A stretch of 64,000 nt of DNA from Sympetrum striolatum (taxonomy: Eukaryota > Arthropoda > Insecta > Odonata > Libellulidae), in the NCBI GenBank assembly GCA_947579665.1, contig OX388343.1, forward strand, positions 100,259,657 through 100,323,656, written 5' to 3'. Each line of letters begins with the position of its first letter. Within the stretch, counting starts at the first letter, position 1. Shown here piece by piece: positions 27,701-39,700 of this stretch. The position numbers and the translations under genes were made by a program. The notes beneath the pieces were generated by a model. That model was not told where the DNA came from and did not search any database. It saw only the letters and a program-made list of their open reading frames with translations.

Positions 27701-30700
27701 GGATTGGTGTAAATGTGGGCCCCTGTTTAAAGGAGGGGCCCATAATTCCATCATCTTTTCTCTGGCCTGTTCTACTCATCGTAGATGGTTATTTTAGCCA
27801 CGTTTGTAAACCGGATGTGATGACTTGGCCAAAAGAACCATGTGACTCTTACTTCCACCCACAAATTGTAGCTCCTAGATAAGACGTTCATGGGGCCTCT
27901 GAAAACATAATACAGAGAGGCAGTGATGCATCAGAATGGGCATGCTCTCACACCCTATGTTGTTATATAGGTTTTTGGCCAAATGTACCTTCGTTTACAA
28001 ATGGCTGAGATAGCAGTAAATGGGTTCAAAGTAACTGGGTTATTCCATATGAATTGTGACATCTTCACCAGTGCAGAATTTATAGCTGCTAAGTTGGCTG
28101 CAGGAAACACTTGCTTCATAATAAAAATAATCTTTCAGAATCACATGCTCTGTGACTTACTTTCTCTCGACCATCAACATCATCTGCCTATTTTCAAGTT
28201 ATCCTGATATAAAGCACATCAGGCTCTTGCTATGACAATTGATGAGGCTGCTCAAACACTAAAATATTACCCGGGTACTTCAAATGCATTTTCTCCATTT
28301 GACATTTCTCCTATCCCCAACGTTAAGAAGAAAACTTGCGCTTTGTACCATATTGTATTGTTTTAAACTTTTTAAACAATATTTTGAGACTTTTGAAGGC
28401 CCATAATTGTACCTCAATTTTTTTGGTTTGATTTTACAAGTGTTTTACATATCTTTGTTTTTGACTATAAATATTGAAATTTATTTGCTAACCATCATTC
28501 AGTAAACTTGTTACAGTTGTTAATGAATATCAAAAATAAAGAATTTTTCTAAAATAAAGAACCATTAAGTCAAAAACAAAAGAGAGTGTCCATACTTACA
28601 CCTTTTCCTCTAAACCATTTACCATTTGTCGTAAAAAATCTAAATCCTGTGGTTAAGTGTTATTTAACCATTGTTTCTCCAAACCTTTACTGTGTTAGCA
28701 AAAATTTAGCTACTCATAAGGTGCAAGATGCTATGCATTAACTGTCCTCTAGGTGGTTCATGTTCTGTGAAAGGTTGTCAAACACAGGTTTAGCATATCA
28801 TCAAGTTGCCCTCCATTAAATTTTGTTTCTTATGTTCAAGCCACCGGTGCAACTTGATGCAATGCAATAAAGTATTAAATATCTCCTTTCAGGATATGGC
28901 CACATTGCTCCAGCAACCAACACTGGGAGAGCCATCACAATTGTATATGCCATATTTGGTATCCCTATGTTCCTCATTCTTCTAGCTGATTTTGGAAAAC
29001 TTTTTACGAGAGGGATCAAGTTTCTTTGGGCTTTTGTGCGTAGGTTGTACTACACAGGAAGCTGTAAGAAGGTTAGAAGAACGGGTCCAGTCCAGGTGAG
29101 AGACAGTGATTAACTTTAAGAGATATTTCATTTGGATACTCATTTTGTGGCAAAATAATAAATTAGTACTTACTTGGTTAAATCCTTGAAATTAAATATA
29201 AATCCATCAAGAAATCTTACGAATTGCTTCTATCTTCTGACAAAAATGGAGCAATGACAGATTGTTCAACTGCTCCATCAAATCACTCAAAATATGGAAG
29301 ATCATCAATGAATCAAAAAAAATTGTAACTATCACATCATTGATTCACTGAATTCCAATACTGGTTTGAAAATTCAGCAAACATTTTACCTCACTTTTCC
29401 CTCCCAATCAACCCATCAATTCTTTTTATTACTTGAACATCACTGGATCTGCCTCCTCTCATTATAGTTCTCCTTGCACTGAAAATTAACTGAAATCAAT
29501 CGTTAACAGTTGTGGCGCTAAATTCAGTACTGGTATTGATGATGTGCCAAACTTAATAATTTAACTTTCTTTTGACCTGGTCATGGGGATGGTCTATTAT
29601 ACCTTACTATTAATAATTCCTTCTTGTTGGCATTTTCCCTTCTGCTCTCAAAACTTCTGAAGTTTTTCCTTTATACAAGACAAAAGGCATTTTATGCTTT
29701 TTCGATTACATACAATCGATCGAATACAATCTTATAAAAGAGAAATTTCACTCTTGGTTTATATATATGTCAATTTTAATTGTTCTTTTCCTTTTCATTG
29801 GTAAAACATTTCAATAGACTAAACCCATGAAAACTATAGTATTTTGGATCTGAAAAGAATAAAATTTTCATTTATTAATAACTTAATTTGGTTTGAAATC
29901 AAATTGTGTAATCGCTCAAGATTAAGCAAAAGAGCAAATAGAAGTTCACATATAATATCAGTTTGTTATCCTTTTCTAATTTCATTGAGTATTTCTACTT
30001 TGCCTTTTATGAAATTGAAATTTATATATATTTACATACTACTTGAATTTTCTTTCTTTCCTAATCTTTCAATTTAGGAGGTAATGAAAGGAGTCCAATT
30101 AGTGTATGATTTTGCAACCTTCCGTCGTCCTAGCACAGTTATAGATAGTAATTCTGGAGATGGAAGTGAAAACCTCAGAGTAGCTATGTCTCCATCGGTG
30201 GGAGTCACCCTAGCTTCTCCTGAGGGATCAGCCTCTCAACCATCTTTGGGAGCAGCAACTGTAACTGCTACATCAGCTACACCAGACTCCATAAGAGATG
30301 GAAAGAATTCACTCCATGTTGGCCAATTGCAGGGATTTGCAGGACCCAGTGACCCTGGCACTCCTGCAGTCAGTGCTTATGCAGTAGATGATGAGTTCAA
30401 CCTGCCCATATCAGTGGCAATCATCATTCTGCTTGGATACATATTTGTTGGTGCCACAATTTACTTTAGGTGAGTATTTTTCCTATAACAACTTCTTTCA
30501 AATTCATGACCCTTGCATAAATTAAAAGGGTTCTGATTATAACCAATGACTTAGAAAGGTGAAATGCTCCTTTATATTTAAAACAAATGTGATAAAACAG
30601 GAAGGATAGGGTTAAAATGAAGATTTCCCTTCTGCAGTGCTCAAGTAATAACATTTATAATACATATTTTACATTAAGATGACATTTAATGTAAATAAAA

Positions 30701-33700
30701 TGAATATTCATTAGTACTATTGGTGCAGGATAATGCTCTTAGTTGTTGTATTACAAGTATTTGTTGCTATCTGACTATATTGTGCTTAAAATTAAGAATT
30801 TTCAAGGTTTATATCAAATGTTTTGGTGAGAGGATATTTTTCATGCTCAGATTGTCACCCTATTTCATTTGAAAATTACCATGCTACTTATATATAATTC
30901 TAATTCATTTTCTAGTAGAGTTCAATTGTAGAAGTTAAATTCACTATTTTATTGTAGACAGTCCCTGGCTTACTGACTTTGAGTTTGACAGGTAAACATG
31001 TACTTAACTTTTAACAATTTTTAATTACTTAAAAATGTATAGAAAATGATAACTCTGAAAAGAAGATGCTTTATTTAAGTATCTTACTATTAGAGTTGCC
31101 TATATCGAACTTAGGTAATATTTGGGAATTGATAGTTTAGAAATATGAAACAGGGAATATTTTGTATATGTAAGTGGATAATATTAAAATATGTGAACAT
31201 ATGCTATCCTAAGTGTATACAAGATTATTTATAATGAAGAAATCCTTTATCCTTAAAAGCAAATAAAGTAGGTATATTATAAGCCTTATCAATAAATTCT
31301 TTCATAAGCCTAACTGGAGAGCTGTTTCTGGAAACTTTTTAGTATATGTCCTTTGCTGTAAGAACATATCAATGCTTACCCATTTCAATATCCTGGGTGT
31401 TTGAAATTGTGGTATGAAATTTTATGTGTTTGAAGATTAAAGAATTATAACTTTTATTTAATAGTGTACATAGTTACATATAATCTCTGTAGGATAAACC
31501 ACTCTAAGACTTCTATGATTATCATAAGTATTTGAAAGATCTATTATGATAGTCATCTGTCAGCTACTACCATTTACAAAGAAGCACTTCAATTACTTCC
31601 CTAAGTATGCTTCAGTGCCTTTTCATTACTATAAATGTCATGTTTGTCGCATGAATTAATGTATTCTGCTTCTCTTGAAAGAAGAATTAGTGGAATATAG
31701 TTTGGCCTATCATTAACCCCTTTTCACCTTTGCTAAAATACCCTTCCCTTTGATTCCTAACAAGGGAAGCCAGTTCACTGATTTTTTGATAGGAATTTTC
31801 TTTTAATAATATTTTTATATTTCAGCAACATATTGCTCTCTATACAACATGTTATGTACACACTTTTCAATTTTTTCATTGCAAATCTTGTTTAACTTAT
31901 AAATAAATCAATACAGAATCACATTTATTAGATAAAGGGCTAAAAGTTAAATTTTTTCTGGAAAATATAATAAATATCTAAGCTGGTGTAATATTTGTAA
32001 GAGAAAATTCAGACTATAATATTTCTAAAACTATTTTTAGCTAAATTTTCTCTTATGTGGTGAGTTACTTTTTAGTAGCACTTTAAGGTGTGTTCACTAT
32101 TGAAATGGAACATTCTCATAAATAATTATACGATCCTACCCCTATCCTTGAAAATTGAAGATTAGGTTTCATTTCTTTCATTCTTGACCATCACCTTCCA
32201 AAATTTAATAATTAAATACTTTAGAGCATCAACAGCATTTCAGCAATCTGACTACTACACAACTAATAACTCATACTTTCATTCAAGCATTATGATCTTG
32301 GAATGTTCAGCCTTATATGAGGAACTTCATGCAACAGTAATAAAATTACTCTAAATCTTGAGAATACTCCAGTATTAAATTTCTCTCTCCAGAAGTCTTC
32401 TGTTGACAATATTATCCTGTGTGAATCAAACATCAATATCTAGTGCCATTCAGGCTAATATTTAGGTCTTATAATGGATTACAACTTATCTTAGGAAGCA
32501 CATTATTTATATAATATTTTCGGCCTGTTATTTACTGAGGTTCCCTCGAAGTTCTGTTCCTACTGAAATCTTACTTCAACTCTACTATGGCATTATTCAG
32601 TCTAAGTTATTATATGGTTTAATTTTCTGGGGAAACACCACTAACATAAGGCCTTTATAGCCCAAAAGAGAAGTCTCAGAATTATTGCTGGTGTTCACCC
32701 TAGCTCTTGCCCTCTCTTTAAAAAATATAATATTTTTACGGTTGTACGAGAAGAGAAAAATAGTGACTTGGCTGGGACTCAAACCCAGGTCTCCCACTTT
32801 CCGGGCAGTTGTTCTAACCACTAAACTACCAAGCCACATTCTTGAGTTACGTTGGGAGACCTGGGTTCGAGTCCGAGCCAAGTCACTATTTTTCTCTTCT
32901 CATACAACCTTTGGGTAAGTTGCTTTCCTGTGCTAAGTTTAACTCCATTTACATCATTTATAATATTTTTCCTTTACCTTGCTTATATATTTTCTCTGTT
33001 GTCGTACATATAAGAAGTTCCTTGCCAATGTACTCTACCGATTCCGATTTTCATTGTTATAACACTAGGTTTAACTCAGATCTCCATCTTAATTTTAATA
33101 GAAATGAACTTGCTGCCTGTGGACCTCGTTCCCTTGTCTTACATTGGTATAATAAGCTGCCTATTGAATGTAAAATTAGTACTTCACTCTCACAATTTAA
33201 AAGAAATGTAAACAATTTCTTCACATGAAAATGTATTATTTTATTAATGATTATTTGAATGAATGATTTTTTTTTTTTGTATGATTCAACAATACTTTAT
33301 ATCTTTGACGTGGCTATATATACTCTGTATATCTTAAGCCCAGTAAAATTTATTATTATTATTGCATTTGAATAGTTTGGAGGCTTCCGGATAGTCATGT
33401 GGACAGCGCGTTTGCCTTAGGTGAAAGTGGTCCCGGGTTCGAATCCCGGTGGGAGTCAATGTGCGAAATGACCTAAGCTGTCAAAGCACTTTTAACAATA
33501 CTATTACTATTATGAATAGTTTGGAGGGTGTCTATTTTTATCAATAGCTTATATACCATTAATCATAGATTTTATAAAATAAACAGCAATATATCTGGAT
33601 ACGTTGTCATAAATCAAATTTAATATTTGTTTTTTCCCCTCTTTCCAACAGCTGGGAAGAATGGAGTTTCTTTGAATCATTTTACTTTGTCTTCATCTCG

Positions 33701-36700
33701 ATGTCAACAATTGGCTTTGGAGACTACGTACCTCAGGTAATCCTTTCCTTGTCATTTATAATGCAGCAAATAGGAAAAAGTATTTATATAAATTAATATA
33801 GCTTGTCTTACTTCAGCAGTCTGTGAGGGAAAGTTGCATAAATATCAAGGTGAATATCATGAAGACTATGGTATTCCTTTTGATCCTTTCTATCAGGCTA
33901 TAATCAAATATGTTATTATCCTTTTTATGCTTTTTGTGTTTAGAATTTATTTTAGCATTTTAACATTTTCTCTTCTTCTTTTGTAAAATTTTTCTGTGGC
34001 TGGAGTTTCTCCTTATCACATCTTAAAAAGCAGACAGTTATAGGAGAATGATACTTGCTGAGGATTTATGTTGTCAGCCTATGATAGTACTCAATAAATG
34101 TGAAATGATTTCTAGTATTATTTCAAACTTCATTATGAACATAATTTTTCTGAAGACAAACTTAAAAAAAAATTCAGAAGATATGTTTGCTGATTAGCAG
34201 CGAGTGTTTCAAAAAGTCAATTATTAAATTCAAATGTTAGATCTTAGCTGTTTCTCTCTGTCATTTCATGCGTTGACGTAATCAAATTCAAGTCTGATAT
34301 AGTAAGTAATCTTTCTTTATTTTTTGGAATAAATTAAAAGCTGATGCTATATTTTGAGCTTGAATATTATTTTTGCAGCGTGTTTTAAATACTAAGATTT
34401 TTTCACTTTTATGCATCACCTAATAATTCATTTATTTATGTAATTTTGATCAGAGCTGCATCAGTTTAGCTGCTTGTGTGTCATGCATGTTATAATGAGA
34501 ATATTACACCTTTCATAGAAAATGAAAATAAATGTTCAAGTTGAGCCATTAGAGAGAACTATTTTACATTGATTTTTGAATGAATGATATGTTACTTTTC
34601 ATTGAAACCAAAATTTAAAAGTATATCAGAATGTAAGTTGCTTATTCTGTAACTGGCTAAGTCTGTTACCTAGTCAGTTCAAGTTATAGCAAGACGGCTA
34701 ACTTTAAAATGAAGTAGGCTTAGATAGATGCCCACATAAGTTATGGCAGCCACTTAAGAATTTCTTACAGTAAATGCTGAAAGTCTGCATGAATTTATTA
34801 TTGTAGATGTTTCATTCATCATTTTTATTTCTAAATAAATCATTAAAAAAATTGAACTTTTCAAGGCAGAACATTGCTTTGCAGTATGTTGATAATTTTT
34901 TGCAGTAAAGTAGAAAAATTATTTTACCTTCTGGTACCTTGCAGAAATAGAAGATAGGTTTCAAGTGCAAAGAGAATCATTACTCTGGAATTCCAGCAAG
35001 TTTTGTAATCTGTTATAGTCCATTTGCAATCTTGGGTCTGATAATATTCTACTGACGTTTATATACTGACGTTTTATTTATTCCACTGTACAAATTTCAC
35101 TGCAGGAAAGGTGTTTCCGTATGGTTCCCCTTTCAGTAAAGGCCTCTCAAATTTTCTGAGTTGGACTTTGTACTGTGGCCTATTATCTGAGTTGTATTAG
35201 GCATCAAGATTGTGAATGGGCTATACATATATTATGTTCAAAATTATGTAAACACGTTTCATTGATGAATGTCTAAATTATGTACTAGATTTAATTTTAT
35301 AATTTATTAATTCATAAGATGCTCTAAAGCAATTTACCATAAATTGATTCATCAGATTTGCAAAATTTAATAACATTTTCTCAAGAATTCCTCCTATATA
35401 ATATGCAAATAATATTACTTGTAAGTGAACCTTCCTTGGTGACTCAAAAATTTATTTATTTCCTTTCCTTTGTATAAGAGCTTTAGGTGTATTGTTATTT
35501 TACATTTTCTTAGGATCTTCACAGCTGTTAAACATAGCTGTTGACGTTGGACTATAATTGATTATATACTATCAAGAGTTATTTTTTAGTTATCCGAATT
35601 TATTAAAGCCCCAAAAATTCATTATTTGCAAGCAAACAAACTGTGTGGTGATTCCAACCTATGGGGGTTAGAGTCTCCATGGCTACAATTTGCAAGGTTG
35701 TTATTCCTGATGAATATTTTGGCAACTAAGTTACCCTCTTAAAGATATGAAGATAATAGTTCTGAATTTCAATCTTACCAATCATAACCTCAGATATCTC
35801 TAACCACTGTTGGTTCTTCTCCATGTCCACCTGGTTTGATTACTTGTAAACTACCTATATCTTTGTGAACCTTTTAAACTATAATATGCCAACACATCGG
35901 TATTCCTTTTTCCTTTATAAATATTTCCCAAATAAAACTTGCATTTTTTCATTATACGAGTAAAATGTAGCTTGCATACTGCAAGCAGATCGACAACACT
36001 TATTTCATTTGGGCATTATATCGGGACGGTCCTAAAAAGAAAAAAAAAGGTTGAACATATTCTTAAAATTTGCTGCAGTTTAATCCTCTGGCATCGAACC
36101 CTGGTCTTTCTGGTTATACGTCCAAATCAGTACAACAGAAAATCACCACCTCTAACTATGTGTGAAAATTCAAGCAGAAATGTTTGCTTCAATTGCCCCA
36201 AAGGACGTCCTACTTTTCCCATATATTCCTTATGAGAGAAATTTTAATGTGCTCTGGCATCGAACCCTGGTTCAGCATGGTCATATCTAATTTTTCTCTT
36301 AAACCGAGTCTTAATATACATCTTCTAGCAAAGCAAGATTTTCCTATTATTTCGATTAATACATCAAAATAAATAATGAAAACTAACTCAATGCATTTTA
36401 AATGGGGGATATATTTACCATCTGGCTTCGAACCCGGGTCTTTCTGGTAATACTTTCTATGCAGCACTAAAGAATATCACATCCTTTAACCATGTTTGAA
36501 AATTCAAGCAGAAATATTAGGTGCAACTGCCTCAAATTACGTCCTAATTTTCCCTTATATTCCTTATGAGAGAAACTTTTATGTGCTCTGGCATCGAACC
36601 CAGGAAATTTACAGTCTTTTCTAATTTTATTTCTGAAACCAATTCTTAATATATATCTTGTAGCGAAGCAAGAACTTCCTATTATTTTGATAAGTCCATC

Positions 36701-39700
36701 AAATAAAATAATGAAAAACTACCTCAATGTATTTTAAACGGCGGATTTTTGCATCGCCCTAGCATCGAACCCAGGATATTTTGCGAGTTAGTCATTACCG
36801 TTTCCGATAGATCATGACCGTATATAAAGGCTCCTAGAGTTTCGATTTTCTACCTATCAGGGAAGTATTTTTTAAAAATTCCGGAAAATCAAAGCAATGC
36901 ATTTAAATGGAAAAAATCGGGACTTTGGGGCCCTCTGGAATCGAACCCATGACACTGAGGTACAAAATCACATTTTTTCTGAGGGTTTCACGTTAGGGCC
37001 AATACGTCGTAAAAATTTCAAGTCAATGACGCTTGTGGTTTAGGCTGTGAATTAGTATCCTATCTATCTATATGAATATATGAATGAATCCGGAGAAGCA
37101 TCTATATATAATAGATATATATGTTGTACTTTTACAATGAAATAGGATTATACTCGTACCCTGTAAGTATGACAGGAATGTAACCATTTTTAAAACTATT
37201 CAAGTTTACAAAATATAATTCAGTGTTACAAGTATTAAGTCAAATTTTCTCCAGTCTAAGCTGACTACATACTTGTTTTGCTTTCTCATTTTTTATTTAG
37301 AAATAAAATTATCCCCATTTTTATAGTCTCATGATGGTATTGACTTAAAGCTATGAATTCAGTTTTGTTTGTGAGATAGCTAACTCATATGTCCTACATA
37401 CCTATGAAATATATGTAGAAGTTAAAGTTCATATGTCAATTGCCACAATGATAGGAGACTTTTAATTGTATAATCATCTCATTCACAAAGTTGATTTGCA
37501 AGCCTATGCTTGATGAATACAATATGCTTGTCTTTCCAGTACATTGTTAGTAATAATTATAAGCTATTGCAGTATTTTTTGACTATGATGATTTCTCAAT
37601 TTGATAGTTTACAATTGCTCAAAATTTTCATTATTTATTATAGAAAGCTTTAATAGTGGCCCATGTAGTACTGCGTAAAATGTCAGGTTATGAAAGGATG
37701 AGTAATTATCCTATAATTGACCAAATAAATGAATAACTTCTTCAAACATATTTATTTAACATTGAACCTTTTTGCTATGACCATAGCAGGTAAGTTACAA
37801 TTGTTGGCTTTTGCTAATGCACTTTTGTATGTTACTTCATAAAGGATCCATTTTTAAAACAAACTCAATTGTATGTACAAATATTGATCCAAAATTTTTC
37901 ATGGAGGTAGGACATAAAGCCTGTACAACTGTTTAAGTTTTCCTATTGAATTACTTATCTGCTTGAACAATAAGCTCATCAGGGAGGAAGGGATGGATAG
38001 TTTCAAGTTTTATCCAAATTTCTGTAATATTCAATTTAGTACACTGAAGAGATATACATATTATACATTCCATTCTATACACATATTTTTCTGCTTACCT
38101 TGAGAAAATGCTGTAGATGTAAGATTCTTAGTATTTTGATAATTTGCAAGTCAATGAAAATTGAATACTCTAAAAAGACTAAATTCAACAAGTATACGTG
38201 TACATTACAAAGTACTCAAATTTTAGCATAAATTGGAAGGATAGCATATATGTTAGCTGGCACACATTTGCATTGCACACTAATCCTAGCAATGCCAAGG
38301 TACAAGGCTGAACTTCAAAAATATGACATAATTCTTATTTCAAAATGATACACACATATTTTTATGGCTTTGCTCAGAGTTTATGAGTGCCATACATAGA
38401 ACAGCTAATCAATATGAGGATGTAATACTCTGCACTACAACATATCTAAGCAAGTTCAGCTTCCAATACACTTTGCAACATAATGATCTATTTACTGTAA
38501 TAAACTTATTTACCTTCGTATCGAATGTTCACTGCGCACTTTATAAAAAGAATGCACCTTAATGAAATTTTAACAAATAATCATCAAAGCACCGTAGTGT
38601 TTTCTCTTACTGCTTTTTACAATTGTTTTTACTGAAGGATTAGTAGTCTCATCCCATATTAGCACTTTAGATATTTAAGTATGCATGAAAATATCTGGCT
38701 AATGAATATTCTTATCACTTCCTGCATAATTTTTAAAGGTGAAATTTCTTAGAAAAGGACTGAGATTAAGCTCTAATGTCTGGTATTGATATTCGGGTGT
38801 TAATGTAAAATTTATTAAATAATAAATACATGTACATGATTTAGGAAAAGTCCATCAAGAATGTTTCTGATTTAACTTATTCAGCATATACCTATAGTGA
38901 ATGTCTAACTACTTTTTATCTTATGTTTTAGCATCCAATGTACATGATGGCATCCATTGTTTACTTGATCTTTGGCTTGGCCCTGACTTCAATGTGTATC
39001 AACGTTGTTCAGGTGAGAAATAAACTTAGGAATACTCATCTATTACTAAAATATTTTGGGTTTAAAATAGTACACTGTTGAATACTTGAAAATACAGAAA
39101 ACATTATGGAAAATTATCAAAAATCGCTGACCAGAAGTAAGCTTATCTTAGGGAAAGAGTAAAGTGATAGATGCTTATATTCCCACAACATAGATTCTCT
39201 AAGATTTATGTGCCTCTTGAGTTACCTTCAGAGTGCTCCAATAGTTCAATACTCCACTTTTTTCAAGTAATAGAAAATAATCATCTCCATTTCAAATTTT
39301 CATGAACTATAACTTTTTCAGAGTCAGATGTCAATACTATAAAAATATTAGACTGAAAAATAAATAACTTATTTAGAGCTACTTTTCAATAAAATTTTCA
39401 ATGATACCTATGTTCTGATTTGTATGTGTAGTTAGCATTTTTACCAATGTATACAGCAGTAGTTATATCCATTACGAGTAAAATGTTGCTTGCATACTTG
39501 ATCTTATTTCATACAAAGTTTGAAGTCGATATCATGCCAGGAAGTACCTAAAACTTGTTTCTGTTATCTCCATAAGAAATGCATTGAGAAATGTAAATGG
39601 CTCTCTGGGATCAAACCAAGCGAATATAAAAAATTTGATTATGAAACATATTTATGATCTCTAACTTCATGCCGAATTTCAAGTTTCCATGCCGTAGGGA

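Larger units (their letters stand above)
18800..28892 (+). other. K2P intron 1 (10.1 kb)
   Basis: It interrupts the filter glycine codon. It contains two Helitrons with a nested hAT-like element, a palindromic MITE and a pogo-like relic, listed separately. 18850-21318 and 25263-27382 are AT-rich with nothing recognised. Confidence 0.8.
30470..33651 (+). other. K2P intron 3
   Basis: 3.2 kb. The first 2 kb holds nothing recognised; the last 1.1 kb carries a LINE 3' fragment, a SINE foldback and a SINE with target duplications, listed separately. Confidence 0.75.

Noticed and set aside
33384..33460. tRNA gene (perfect T-arm, partly pairing acceptor)
   Set aside because: The unit is bounded by a 15-bp target duplication and has a SINE-type tail; the anticodon arm is not convincing.
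35939..36372. 98- and 62-codon frames with repeated serines and histidines
   Set aside because: They lie inside the monomer-array element and arise from its repeats.
35951..37115. CRISPR-like array (regularly spaced core)
   Set aside because: The genome is eukaryotic, the whole ~167-bp unit is related rather than having unique spacers, and the array has transposon-type ends.
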